Origin: Dioscorea cayenensis subsp. rotundata
Lineage: Eukaryota; Streptophyta; Magnoliopsida; Dioscoreales; Dioscoreaceae
NCBI RefSeq assembly: GCF_009730915.1
Contig: NC_052487.1
Span: 17,290,529-17,354,528 of the forward strand
Reading direction: 5' to 3'
DNA: 64,000 nt
In this document: piece after piece, positions 12,536 through 24,482 of the stretch
Numbering within the stretch: position 1 is the first letter of the stretch
Layout of the letters: each line of letters begins with the position of its first letter
The notes under the pieces: model-generated
The model's database searches: none
What the model was told of the DNA's origin: nothing
The model's input: the letters and a program-made list of their open reading frames with translations, nothing else
Translations under genes and position numbers: made by a program

Positions 12536-12845
12536 TTAATGCTATAAAATGTTAATAATGTGGCTGGATATGATTTGGGAATCTGGGATTATTTGATAGT
12601 TATATTTTATGATTGATTAATATAGTGTTATTTTAGATAAATTATTTATATGATCAAATATCCTTTCAGTAATTTAATTTAAAAAAAAATTTAATGCTAT
12701 AAAATGTTAATAATGTGCCTACATATATATGATTTGGGAATCTGGGATTATTTGATAAATTTGTTTTATGATTCAGTAATACAGTGTTAATTAGATAAAA
12801 TGTTTTTATGATCAAATATCCTTTCAGTAATTTAATTTTAATGTA
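12536..12845. repeat. Tandem duplication, about 155-base unit
   Basis: Both 12536 and 12691 begin 'ttaatgctataaaatgtt' and run in parallel through 'gatttgggaatctgggat' and 'atatcctttcagtaattt'. The copies differ by scattered substitutions and small indels. A separate 27-base direct duplication lies at about 12958-13010. Non-coding. Confidence 0.8.
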
Positions 12846-13174
12846 AGATGTATTTAATTATGGGATACTAAAAAGAGAAAATTATACCTTCATAAAATTG
12901 AAATCTCAAAATTGATATTTGAGAAGAAAATTGGAAAACATTCAATAAGTAAACCACTTAATTATTTAATTAAAATATTAATACTTAATTATTTAATTAA
13001 AATATTAATACATTAAAACATTTGTGATAATTTTTTTTATTGAGTATCTGCTTAGTTTTTGGAGATTCGTTGACATTTTTATCATTTTAAGTCCAAAATT
13101 AATTTTAATACAATATCATTTAAAATATATAAAAATATTTTTTAAAAATAATACTAAAATAAAATAAATATATC

Positions 13175-15509
13175 TTTTTTTTAAGGGTGAAGAGCTCTTA
13201 GAGCTGATTTTATTAATATAAGGGAAAAATTATAAAGAGTTCAATAATTACACAAACAAGACCCAAAGCAACAAAACAGCAAAGCAAAACAACAACATGA
13301 AAAACCAAACAAATAAAGACAACAACAAAAATTAAAACAAGAAACCCACGCTGCAAAAAGCCATTATAATCCAATGCGGCAACTCTCAGCCCTGGAAAAA
13401 CAGTGAATGCATGTGCAAATTGGTAGCTAAAGAGGCTAGCTTAAAAGCAGGGGAAGCCCAGGACTTGGGGATAAGGTGCATGCGCGCTCCGCAGTATGAA
13501 GAAGAAAGCTGATGTTGAGAATCCAAGGGCGAAGGCTGCAATCAGAAGTATGATTCAATGAAATTGACTTGTTTGAAGCTGGGTACGTGATGAAAAAATG
13601 CTTGATCATTAGTCCAGTGTCCACTGAAGCTTGCCTGGTAAGATTGATCGCCAGCAGGTCCGCCTCCGCTTCACTCGTTGCATGAATTGGACTAGCACCT
13701 GCCAACAAAACAGTGTAATTAAAGGAGACACAGAAGAATCCAGCATCCCTTACCTCAGACGCCATATTCCAAAAGCTAGCAATGAATAGGAAGGGACCGT
13801 CGCTTAAGGAAAAGTTGTTGAGGATCAGACGAAATCCAGACTTATTAGCATGGGTATAGGAGAAGTCCTTGGCATAAGCAATAGCCCGAGAAACTATAAC
13901 CTGACTAGTAACAGAGGAATTCCGGAAAATTTTATCACACCTGTTCTTCCACATAAACCAAGCTATAGAAGTAATAACTGCCTTAGCAAAAGATGAAATC
14001 GAAGCACAGGTAAGCCACCCTCCAGAGCAAAAACCGTCAGGAAAAGAAACTAAAATATTAAGATTAGAGCTAAAATGGCACCAAATATCTCGGGCCACAT
14101 TGCAGGAAGTTAAAAGATGCTCAATCGATTCATATTCAAGATTACACATGACACATAAACTCCTGGACCCGAAATTAATGGAATAAAGGTAGTCGGAAGT
14201 ACTGACCCTGCCCTTGAAAGTTAACCACAAGAAATGTTTGACTCGTGGAGCTACATTCAAGTCCCAAAGCTTCTTCCAACCAAACCAACTATCGGTCCAA
14301 CAAAGAGAACTATTAAGATACCGATAGACAGTGGCTGAGATACTACAATTCATAGGTTTAAGAGACCAAATCCAATGATTATTACTGTTAGCATCAATGA
14401 TACCCAGTTTGGGAATAAAACAGTCCAACCAATCACCAAACAGCAGGCCAAGCTTTTGGAAATCCCACGCCCCATTGATACAAAAATCGGACCCAAATAA
14501 TGAGTCCAGATTCAAGTTAATGTTGAAATAAGTAGGACATAAAGAGAGAGGAACCTCAGAGCACCAGGGGTGATTTAATAAAGAGGTCTGATCGGGGTTA
14601 GCGAATTAATCCTCGGGGTTGGGATTGATTTTTGATCGTTGTATAACAAAGCCCTCTAAAAAAACCAAGAACAACTAGAGGGAATGGAATCCCTCCAAAA
14701 AGTTATGAGCCATACTTGACATGCAAAATGTCAACCCAGATGTAATCATCACAGTTAATATACTTAAACACATTTTTGGCCATAAGAGAGTGCTTAGCAA
14801 GAATAAGGTTTCTGATTGCAAGTCCCCCCTCAGGCTTAGGAACAGTAAGATCATTCCAGGCCACAGCATGGATGCCCTTTCCATTGCTACTCTTGCTCCA
14901 AAAGAATCTCCTAACAATTCTATTGATCTCCAATAGGATAGAATCATATATCGGATACACAGACAAGTAATAGATGGGAAGGGAAAGAAGAGAGGAATTA
15001 ATAAGAACAGTTTTAGCAGCTAGGGATAGTTTAGAATGCATCCACTTAGAGCAACGATTTTTAATGTTATCAGTGAGAACAACAAAGGTGGACCTAGCCA
15101 AATGCTTGGGGGAGATAAGAATTCTTAGATATTTAAGAGGAAAGGAAGCAACCGAGAATCTAAGGATAGAGCAAATACTATTAGCCACCCGCTTATTAAC
15201 CCAGGAAGGGAAATAAATAGCAGACTTAGAAACATTAGCAATTTGTCCAGAAACTCTACCAAAGAAATCAAGATAGAGTTTGATAGATCTAGAAGCTTTT
15301 CTAGACGCCTGAGTAATAATAACTAAATCATCGGCAAACATAAGATGATTAAAGTTAACTCTAAGTCTCATATCAAACCCCGGGATATAGTCATTGGTAA
15401 GAGCAAAGTTCAGCATAGAAGTGAGATTTTGGGAGACAAGGATGATGATGTAAGATGAAATAGGATCTCCCTGATGGATACCTCTGGAGGAAGTACTCCA
15501 AGGGGTGGG
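13175..15509 (-). mobile_element. LINE retrotransposon, 3' part, decayed
   Basis: Minus-strand non-LTR retrotransposon. From the gap edge leftward: a reverse transcriptase segment with GDPIS (just inside 15509) and the catalytic FADDLV (about 15340), then the thumb-like region ending near 14703. Next comes a zf-RVT domain (WKKLWDLNVAPRVKHFLW, about 14290-14220; C-V-M-C...H near 14150-14110), and a C-terminal RNase H-like segment (SEAEADLLAINL, near 13670). The 3' end is marked by 'cagctctaagagctcttc' followed by a poly(A), seen as T8 at 13175-13182 on the plus strand. At least one frame break lies between 14700 and 14520. The 5' part, with endonuclease, is in or beyond the N gap. Confidence 0.88.
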
Positions 15510-16509
15510 NNNNNNNNNNNNNNNNNNNNNNNNNNNNNNNNNNNNNNNNNNNNNNNNNNNNNNNNNNNNNNNNNNNNNNNNNNNNNNNNNNNNNNNNNNN
15601 NNNNNNNNNNNNNNNNNNNNNNNNNNNNNNNNNNNNNNNNNNNNNNNNNNNNNNNNNNNNNNNNNNNNNNNNNNNNNNNNNNNNNNNNNNNNNNNNNNNN
15701 NNNNNNNNNNNNNNNNNNNNNNNNNNNNNNNNNNNNNNNNNNNNNNNNNNNNNNNNNNNNNNNNNNNNNNNNNNNNNNNNNNNNNNNNNNNNNNNNNNNN
15801 NNNNNNNNNNNNNNNNNNNNNNNNNNNNNNNNNNNNNNNNNNNNNNNNNNNNNNNNNNNNNNNNNNNNNNNNNNNNNNNNNNNNNNNNNNNNNNNNNNNN
15901 NNNNNNNNNNNNNNNNNNNNNNNNNNNNNNNNNNNNNNNNNNNNNNNNNNNNNNNNNNNNNNNNNNNNNNNNNNNNNNNNNNNNNNNNNNNNNNNNNNNN
16001 NNNNNNNNNNNNNNNNNNNNNNNNNNNNNNNNNNNNNNNNNNNNNNNNNNNNNNNNNNNNNNNNNNNNNNNNNNNNNNNNNNNNNNNNNNNNNNNNNNNN
16101 NNNNNNNNNNNNNNNNNNNNNNNNNNNNNNNNNNNNNNNNNNNNNNNNNNNNNNNNNNNNNNNNNNNNNNNNNNNNNNNNNNNNNNNNNNNNNNNNNNNN
16201 NNNNNNNNNNNNNNNNNNNNNNNNNNNNNNNNNNNNNNNNNNNNNNNNNNNNNNNNNNNNNNNNNNNNNNNNNNNNNNNNNNNNNNNNNNNNNNNNNNNN
16301 NNNNNNNNNNNNNNNNNNNNNNNNNNNNNNNNNNNNNNNNNNNNNNNNNNNNNNNNNNNNNNNNNNNNNNNNNNNNNNNNNNNNNNNNNNNNNNNNNNNN
16401 NNNNNNNNNNNNNNNNNNNNNNNNNNNNNNNNNNNNNNNNNNNNNNNNNNNNNNNNNNNNNNNNNNNNNNNNNNNNNNNNNNNNNNNNNNNNNNNNNNNN
16501 NNNNNNNNN
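15510..16509. other. Assembly gap (1000 N)
   Basis: Exactly 1000 N, a conventional placeholder length; true size unknown. It cuts the LINE at its reverse transcriptase. Confidence 0.99.
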
Positions 16510-16559
16510 ATGGATATGTGATTATTTTGCAGATCCATTGGTGATGGTTACACAAACCC

Positions 16560-17060
16560 TCTAAGAAGTTCTGAGCAAGATCTATTCTTGTTTTTTTTAC
16601 TTATTTTTCATTTTTTTATTAATGTTTGAATCTATGTGGTTTTTGCTTAACAAAATTAAAAAAATAAAAAAAATTAGAACTGGGGTCAACCTGGTTCATG
16701 TCAACCCGGCCGGTTTGGCGGGTTTGACCGAGTTTGACCGGGTCAACACCTAGTCAATAATTTATATGGAACCGGACCGGACTGCTGGCCAGTTCCCGGT
16801 TTTACCAGTTCGAATGGCCGGTCCGGTGGTTCTAAGTAAGATCTATTATTGTACTTTTTTCATTTTTTATTAATGTTTGAATCTATGTGGTTTTTGCTTA
16901 AAAAAAATAAAAAAATAAAAAAAATAGAACCGGGGTCAACCCTGCTGGTTTGGCGGGTTTGACCTAGTCAACACCCAGCCAATAATTTATATAGAACCAG
17001 ACCGGACTGCTGGGAGGTTCCCGATTTTACCGGTCCGCCCGGCTGGTCCGGTCCGGGTTT
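16560..17060. repeat. Duplicated CCGGTC-rich repeat unit
   Basis: Two direct copies (about 16565-16836 and 16838-17060) share 'taatgtttgaatctatgtgg', a run of A/T, then a GC-rich block with GGTTTGGCGGGTTTGACC and 'caataatttatat', and end in accented CCGG words (GGCCGGTCCGG). No coding sense. The GC-rich blocks contrast sharply with the AT-rich surroundings. Confidence 0.75.
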
Positions 17061-17439
17061 CAAAACATTGGTGTTTACTAGCATGATTTTAAGCTTTAGT
17101 TAAACACATATATTTGTTAATGTATTACTTGATTATTAATTTAATTTAAGTTTGCATATAAGGAAAGTTGGATTGTGTCCAAAATTATGAGTTGTTAGTA
17201 AATAAATATTTTTATTTTATTTCTATAATTATATATATGGGATGAATTGAAATGGAGCTGAGAGTTTTGAGTTACTTGAAAATAATTATTTACTTCTGAG
17301 TTGATTAAAAAAAAACTTTCTGTTTATCATCATCATCATCATCAAGTTAAGAGGTTTTGTACCAAAACAAAATTTTTGAAGTTTTTTTTATGTATCTTTA
17401 ATGATAATTTTATAATGTATAAGCATTGCCACGTACATA

Positions 17440-17900
17440 TATTTAGGGGTGTAATAGATCGAGTTTGAATCAAGTAGCAAGATACTCAAGTTCGAGAACG
17501 GTAAAAACTTCCTATTTGATTTTGGCTCGAACTTGATCGAGTTTAATTTTGCTTATTCGAACTCGACTTAATACATAAATTAAGTTAATCAGGCTCACTC
17601 GATTAAGATTGATGAAAACTAATAAACTCTATTTAATCAAAGGAATTTGTATGTTTGAGTTCGAGTTTAGGCTTGAGCTCAAACTCAATTATGTATGCAT
17701 AAAGTAATTTTAAATCAAAATAATATATAATGCATATATACGCACAAATATAACAACTCACTTAGTCTTGCAATCACTCTAGTTAAGTATTAAGATATTC
17801 AAACTCGGTTCGCTTGACTACTCAAGCTATTTGAACTCTAGCTTGACTTAGGCATGATTGAACTCAGATTGAATTTTTCTCAAATCAAACTTAAGCAGCT
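17440..17900. repeat. Probable non-autonomous transposon, TCGAG/CTTGA-rich
   Basis: Starts TAGGGGTGTAATAGATCGAG and is full of short TCGAG, CTTGA and CTCAAG words on both strands, the style of several plant hAT-derived non-autonomous repeats. I cannot see a matching right end or a target duplication. Confidence 0.3.
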
Positions 17901-18900
17901 TGCAAGTAGTAGCATATGATTTACACTTCTGCATACACCCAAATGATATAAAAGAAATCATATCAGTTAAATTTACTCATGAAAACATGTTTAAAGTAGA
18001 GATCCAAATGTATAATTTTGCAGAATTATTTATAATAAATTTTAAAAGAAATTATAAATCAACCTTTTTTGAAAGTGAATCTAAATTGGCTTTAAAATTA
18101 TTGAAAAAATTCACAAGTTGGTAATTATAATTGATCCTTCAATGAATGATGTGCTTGTTATCCAGCATTAAATGTACAAATTAGAATTCGAATTATCAAA
18201 AAACGATTCTCAATTTTCAAGTGGGTAAATAACTATATTCCCCCCTAAAGAAAAAAATTATAAACAAACCCGACCCAACAAGAGACAAGTATAAAAATAG
18301 TGAATTTTCCAATTAAATATATTTAATAATATATATTTTTTAAAATATAAAAATAAATTTTTAATTTTGTATTATTAATGTAAAAAAAACATGTGTGTAT
18401 ATATATTTCATGGGGTCTAATATGAAACTAAACATTTAATTTTTTTAGAGCTTAAAATGAAAAAAGAATTTAATTTTACAGGGTTTAATCTAAAAAGTAA
18501 TCTTTAAATTTAATGCCCTATCAATATCGTCTCTTTTTTGGCCTTTTTTGTTTGTCATAAAATTGTGAAGACTCATATACGTAACAGAATTAGTGATCAA
18601 TTTAACTTCTTGCTTAGTAATAAATAGAAAAAATTATTTATAAGTCTTTAAAAAGTTTTCAACTTTCACTACAATCTGTTTGACATTATGAAATTCCAAA
18701 TAATCCTTGCTTTATTAAGCTTTTTACTTTTTAGTCTTTATTATAAACTCCGTTAATGTATTTTTTGTGCATTTCCACAAATGCCCTGTTAAATGAAATG
18801 AATTTTTTTGTTTTTAAATTGCCGCCATGTCACGTCAATTTTTGATGAAATGTACCATCAAATTTAAAAGAGATTTCAGATAGCTTTTTTTGGCTAATAT
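17901..18900. other. AT-rich intergenic sequence
   Basis: No supported gene or repeat boundary. Confidence 0.4.
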
Positions 18901-18919
18901 ACAAATCTTTTAACCTTTT

Positions 18920-20325
18920 TTTCCTGCTCCTTTTTGGAGGCTTTGGGAAGTGTTTTTCTTTTTATTGTTCTTATTTTTTGTCATATATATTTTTTTAAAT
19001 ATGACATTTTTTTTGTCATATTCTTTCTTATTCTTCTCCTTTGGGAGGTAGTGGAGAGTGCTTTCTTCTTTTTTTTCTTCTTCTTCTTTTAGAGGTTGTG
19101 AGAAGTGCTTTCTTTTTCTTCCTTTTCTTCTTCATGTTTTTGTAAAATATGACAGCTTTTAATTTTGCCATATTTTTTTTATTTTCTATGCAAGGCTTTC
19201 ACCTTCTTCTCTCTTCTTCTTGTTCTTCCTCCTACTATTCTTCTTTTGCAGGCTATAAGAAGTGTTTTCTTAGGTTTTTTTTTTTACTTAAACCTTTGGC
19301 AATGGAGTTTTGGTGTAAAGGTGGTACTAACAACATAGAACTGCATAGCTGTAAATGTGCTAATTTGTGTCACTTTTCTTATTTATTTCTCACTTCTCAT
19401 GTGCTTTTTCAAATGTTATACATGTGTTGAACATCAATGGAAACTTTCTATGTTGTGGTGTGTTACAAAGTTTGTGTGTATTATTCAACATTTGTGTGTA
19501 TTTTCTCAAGTTTATGTGTTACTAGATTCAGGAAAGCCCTTGGAGAACAATGTTGGGCAATAGTTGTCAAAGTTGCGTATGCTTACACATCAAAAGAGTT
19601 TGACAATGCAGTCAGTGAACTTGCATCTATGTTGGCTGATACGCATGATTGATTGCTACACAAGTCCGACGTTAATTATTGGTCCAATTATTTGTTTAAG
19701 GTTGTACAATGATACGAGATATACTCTAATGTTGCAGAGTCTTTCAACACTTGGATAAAAGTGGCAAGGTTGATTTCATAAGCATGGTTGATTTCATAAG
19801 GTTAGCTTCATGTGTATATAAATATCTTTTACGAGTATTAACAGTTTTTACTGTGTATTATTAAACGATTGTGTGTATTATAACAAGTTTATGTGTAATA
19901 TAGTCCGCTCCTATGCATTATATGACGTTACTATTTATTATTTTCATTTTCTATGTATTATATATAGTTAATTTGTTGTTCATATGTTCATGGTTAGGTT
20001 CAAACTTATGAATATGCTGTCAAAGAAGTGTGAACTATCAAACATGTGGGATATGTACCTTTGCCCTAAGATACACAAGATGATTGAACAAATTGTTGAA
20101 GACAACCGCTTTTTGAGGGTTAGTCGATCCAACCTTGACACCTATGAAGTTGTTGATAATCACAACAGTATCGCGATCATGCAAACAAACACAAATGTGC
20201 ACTATTACATTGACGATTATTTCACAGTCGACTAGTCATGCAAACACACCTTCTTCTTTCATCTTTTTCTTGCTTTTTTTCTTGTTCTTCTTCTTTTGGA
20301 GGCTGTGGGAAGTGTTTTTTTTTTT
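18920..20325 (+). repeat. Dispersed pyrimidine-rich repeat around MULE fragments
   Basis: A motif of the form 'cttcttttggaggctgtggg' plus 'aagtgctttctt' recurs at about 18925, 19035, 19085, 19240 and again at about 20290, always preceded by a TTC/TTCTT tract. The copies are degenerate. The fifth copy lies downstream of the second MULE transposase fragment, so the array brackets it. Confidence 0.6.
19527..20237 (+). pseudogene. MULE transposase fragment, copy 2, SWIM finger deleted
   Basis: Plus-strand copy of the same transposase as at 3008-4300. Exon 1 (19527 to about 19801) reads GEQCWAIVVKVAYAYTSKEF, AVSELASM and NVAESFNTWI, with TGA or TAA stops and a 19-base direct duplication of 'ggttgatttcataag' near its end. 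An intron-like AT-rich spacer with the same TGTGTATTAT style follows. Exon 2 (about 19998-20235) reads FKLMNMLSKKCELSNMWDMY, and then NHNS is joined directly to IAIMQTNTNVHYYIDDYF. Compared with the first copy, the segment with the SWIM motif is precisely missing. Confidence 0.8.
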
Positions 20326-20488
20326 AGCTTTTCTTTACCTTAATCTTCACTAGTGAAGTTATAAGATAGAATTTTGAATTTATCTTTATAAAAAAATGAT
20401 AAACTCTGGGTGATTGTGAGGTGTGTTGCTTCGGATTGGTGATGACGTGTGCATGCATTGAAAGAGGGAAATTTAGACACATTGGTCT

Positions 20489-20955
20489 ACATATGTGTAC
20501 AAGCCAAAAGAGTTTGATGATAAAGTTAGTGAACTTGTGTCTACTGGTCGAATTATTTATTTAAGGGTGTGCGTTGGTGTGAGATGTACTCCAACATGGC
20601 GGAGTCTTTCAACGCTTGGATCAATGAGACGCATCATTTGCCGGTGGCAAGCTTTGTTGATTCCATAAGGTTAATCTGTATGTGTATTTGCAGAGCATTT
20701 GTGTGTTAATAGATAGTGTGTTTGTATTTTCTCAAGTTTGTGTGTAGTTCTTCAAGTACGCATGTATTATTAAACATTGGTGTGTATAATACCCGGTCAC
20801 TATGTATTTTATCATGTTTGTGTATATTATACCCGGTAACTTTATAGCGTTCATTTTCTGTGTATTATATATAGTTAACGTGTAGTTGATATGTTAATCT
20901 GCAGGTTTAAATTTATGAATATGCTAACAAACATACGTGAACTTTTTAAAAAGGT
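20489..20955 (+). pseudogene. MULE transposase fragment, copy 3
   Basis: A third, shorter copy: VYKPKEFDDKVSELVST, a deletion of the middle part, then RWCEMYSNMAESFNAWI and VASFVDSIR, an intron-like spacer with the same TGTGTATTAT repeats (about 20670-20904), and FKFMNMLTNIRELFKKV at its end. The zinc-finger end is absent. It lies 250 bases after copy 2 in the same orientation, suggesting local duplication before decay. Confidence 0.75.
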
Positions 20956-21884
20956 GAGTGGGGCAGTAGATGCAAACTCGAGCTCCTTAAATTTATTACT
21001 TTATGTGTATTGTGCGTTGTTGTTCCTCTCCTTGTGTCATGTATTGCCATGTAGGGAGTCCTTCTCAGAGGTCATGAAAGCCAACTTCGAGACTTTTCTA
21101 TGCAGATATCCTGAGCATAATTGCTTATCATGTAATGCCGTTATAACAGGATGAACATTTATATTAGTTAGACATGAGTATGAAATATTAATTAGACATG
21201 GGTATGAAATATTTTCATATAAAAGTGCAAAAATGTTTGCAGAATTTTACTTAGACATGAGTATGTTATTACAAATATTTACAGAATTTTACTACATCAC
21301 ATGAAAGAAATGCGATAACATCAGATTTGTCAAATTCTGATAGATTTAAAATTTTTGGTTTCACTAATGGATTTGACAAACAAGAACATAAATCTTCACA
21401 TATAAAATGCCCTGCTATACCTATGATATATACCACATGAGAAAATCACAATAGCATAACAAATGGAATTGTGATAATCACCTAATAATTTTTTATAAAG
21501 AAAGATAAATTCACACTTGTAAAACATACAACCATGAAAATTCATTTTGCAGCCTAGGATCCCCTCTATGGATTGACCAGGAAAGAATCGAAATGCTTTA
21601 TCAAAAAGCACAACTAATAACAAGAGAACGATTTATAGCAACTAGAAAGCATGCATTTTGTTAGAGATGACAATACGAATAAACAATCATTGACATGAAA
21701 CACAACAACAAAAATTTGAGAGCTTGGTTCTACTTCTTCGGCTTCGTAGTTGGTCGCGCGCACATAGTTGGCGACAACGTCTTGTCGAGTTCCAAGATTC
21801 TCTGTCGTTGAAAGCAGCGATGCCACTCCGGTGCTATAAGTTCTCGGCCATGAAGTTTGATAGTGCGTTTCGGAGAAGGCTTTC
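20956..21884. other. No gene seen
   Basis: Short repeated words 'attagacatgagtatgaa' near 21170-21260 form a small direct repeat; otherwise nothing supported. Confidence 0.4.
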
Positions 21885-22192
21885 TTGAAGGTCTTCATGT
21901 ATGATCTCCTGGTCGAGTTCCATTTTGGGTTCTTGGGGTGGAGTTCCAAGGGCACCGTGTTTTGGCCGGACATCAAGGGGAAGATCCTTGATTACCCCAA
22001 GGGTTGAATCTCCAACACAACATCGAGGACTCTCACCAGGAGGATGTCATCTTTGTTCCCTTCTTCTCATCGTTAAGCTACAACCGATACGTGAAAGTGG
22101 TGGCATCGTCAATGAAGGTTAGCACCAACAAGATGTTACAAGACAAGCTTCTTCTATTCTTGATTAGCCAAGAGGAATGGAAAGAGGTCTAG
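21885..22192 (+). pseudogene. GT47 exostosin-family glycosyltransferase fragment (ARAD-like)
   Basis: Reads LKVFMYDLLVEFHFGFLGW, then TVFWPDIKGKILDYPKG, and after a one-base frame change near 22000 continues GLNLQHNIE, EDVIFVPFFSSLSYNRY and VSTNKMLQDKLLLFLISQEE before a TAG at 22190. These are hallmark segments of plant exostosin-domain glycosyltransferases of the ARAD type, Golgi enzymes for pectin side chains. About 100 residues remain of a family of roughly 450. Between NLQHNIE and EDVIFVPFF some family sequence is missing, and both ends stop abruptly, so this is a gene fragment. A transposon-captured or duplicated piece is possible given the MULE remnants just upstream. Confidence 0.8.
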
Positions 22193-23564
22193 CGAAAGAG
22201 ACCCTATGGTACTGGCTCACCATCCAAACAACATGCTTGATGTAAGGATGAAGCTATAAGGATGAAGCATATGATTGTGGGATAAAGATTAGGGCAGAGT
22301 GGTAATTTCTCAGGCCACTTAACAACATCTTCTCCTCTGTTATTGGTATTTGAATTGAAAAAGAAACAAATAAAAAAGGAGAGATTTTTTAAGGATACCC
22401 AAAGTTGCAAGGATCTATTGGGGAAACACAAGCTATAAAGGGACTAGTAGTTACTTCCCTGTAATAAATATTAAGAAAAAAAATATGAGATCATTTCTAG
22501 TATTTGTTTATGCAAAGTCTTTTTTTTAAATAAAAATTAGATATTGTATTTAATTTATGTTATTATATAAATTTGAATATACTTGAATTTTGATGATTTT
22601 TTCCCCCATCATCTGTGATTTCTGGCTTCTGTACTGTATAGAGGGATAGCGCTATTCACCTATCCGTTCATGTTATTGTTCATATTTCTTTGTGTCTATC
22701 TCTATTCTTAGTTTTTTTTCTACTTTTATATATATATATATATATCTTGGGACATACTACAGACTTCTCTAGTTGATGTTGCTACATATATATCTTTATA
22801 TATTGACAAAGGCGAGTGCCGTCAAACGATGATATATCTCCTCTACCATGCAATAGTAATATAGAGTGTTTGCACAGTATCATATAGTACAGTGGCCAAG
22901 GGGTTTCGATCAATGGGCTACAAACATTATAATGATATATCACTCACTTGCTGGTTGTTCTCCTTTAAATTTTATAAAAACATGAACATATATATATCCT
23001 CGAGTGATTTTTCATATGTTATAAATTTGTTGGTTCTTAAATATCTTAAAATTTATCATTATTCAGACAAGATATGAATGCATTTGGTGAAATAAATTTC
23101 AACTTTATTGAAAATTTTCTCATACCAATAAATGGAATATTTTCCACACTAATAAAAGTAATATTGCATAAATTCAATTTGAAAGATGGAATTATTTTGT
23201 TACATTTATATTCATAATATAAAATTATACAGCTAAGCAGAAAAATTCAAGAGAAGAATTTCAATGTTTCTACAAAATCATCGTTTTCACTAAATATAAT
23301 TTTTTTACTCAATTTTAATCACTTGAATAATTATATATATAATACCCTTTTTTCTGCATCTTTATTGTAGATATTAAACCCTATTACTATAGCTGAACCT
23401 AGTCCACCATTGTTTGTCTGTAGCTAGTATTATAAAAAGGCAACGTAGAATTTTACCGTGTACTAAATTTCTGTAGCAATTCCATGACCTTTCATTAAAA
23501 CCCCTCATTTCCTTCCTTTTTTCTATCACCCCACCATAAGATGCCCCAGGAGAGAGAGAGAGAG

Positions 23565-23600
<36 letters not shown>

Positions 23601-24028
23601 TCACCTTTCTTCCTCTATTTTTCCAAATCTAGGTATAAACATTATTTGGCAATTCGATTTATGCTTAAATTCCTCTGGAAGTTATTTGCATTCTTTATGC
23701 TATTATCTTCTTTGATTTTGTTGTTAGTTTTCATAGTTTTTTGAAGACTCCATGGGTTTGTATTGCCATTTGAGCTCTATAATCTTACTCATATCCTTGG
23801 GAAGTTAGATAGTTATTTAAGTGTTAAAGATGACTAATGTTTACCTTTTAATTGTCAAGTGTGGTGCTATGTTATTTTAGCTCTGAGTCCATGTTTGTAA
23901 AACCATGATTTCATTATTTAACATCGTTTTTGTTTTTTTAATTTTGTTTCACTTTTGTTTGTTTTTGCTTTATTTATGTTTTATTGTCAATTTTTTTAAA
24001 ACAAAATATGTTTGAATACACTAAATAC
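22193..24028. other. Intergenic, with (GA)n microsatellite
   Basis: No supported gene. A (GA)n tract of about 48 bases lies at 23551-23599; an (AT)n tract at about 22728-22745. Confidence 0.5.
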
Positions 24029-24031
24029 TAA

Positions 24032-24482
24032 GGGCTCGTTTGGATTGCGGAATAGAAATGGGAATAGGGGGAAATGTGAATGGGAATAAGGGGAATGAGA
24101 ATAATGCGTTTGGTTTAAGGGAATAAGGATTGGGAATAAAAAAAGTGAAAAGGTAGGATGTAGTAAAAATACATCAATACCCTTGTATATAAATAATATC
24201 ATATTATATAAAATAATAGATTATGTTTAATGAAAATATTTAACATTATTTATTATTAATTATTTTTATAATATAAATATATATTTCAATATATTATAAT
24301 TATATAATTAATCTTAATAATTTATTTAACAATTATATATTTATTAAATTAGTTAATATCATTAAATACGTTTAATTAAATTAATTATATTTTATTTATT
24401 TTAATTTTAATTAACAAGGGCTTGGGAATGAGATTCTCATTCCCTCATTCCCAAGCCCTCAATCAGTGATCCAAACGCCTTT
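24032..24482. mobile_element. Tourist/PIF-Harbinger-like MITE
   Basis: Ends are imperfect inverted repeats: GGGCTCGTTTGGATTGC at the left and GATCCAAACGCCTTT at the right, flanked by TAA direct repeats (24029-24031 and 24483-24485). A second inner inverted repeat lies near the right end: 'aagggcttgggaatgag' and 'ctcattcccaagccct' around 24417-24460. 451 bases, AT-rich middle, no coding capacity. Confidence 0.75.

Noticed and set aside
15474..16544. Very long frames across 15.5-16.5 kb and 33.9-35.1 kb
   Set aside because: They consist of N and are artefacts of the gaps.
23374..23604. Ser-Leu repeat frame on the minus strand
   Set aside because: Translation of the (GA)n microsatellite at 23551-23599.
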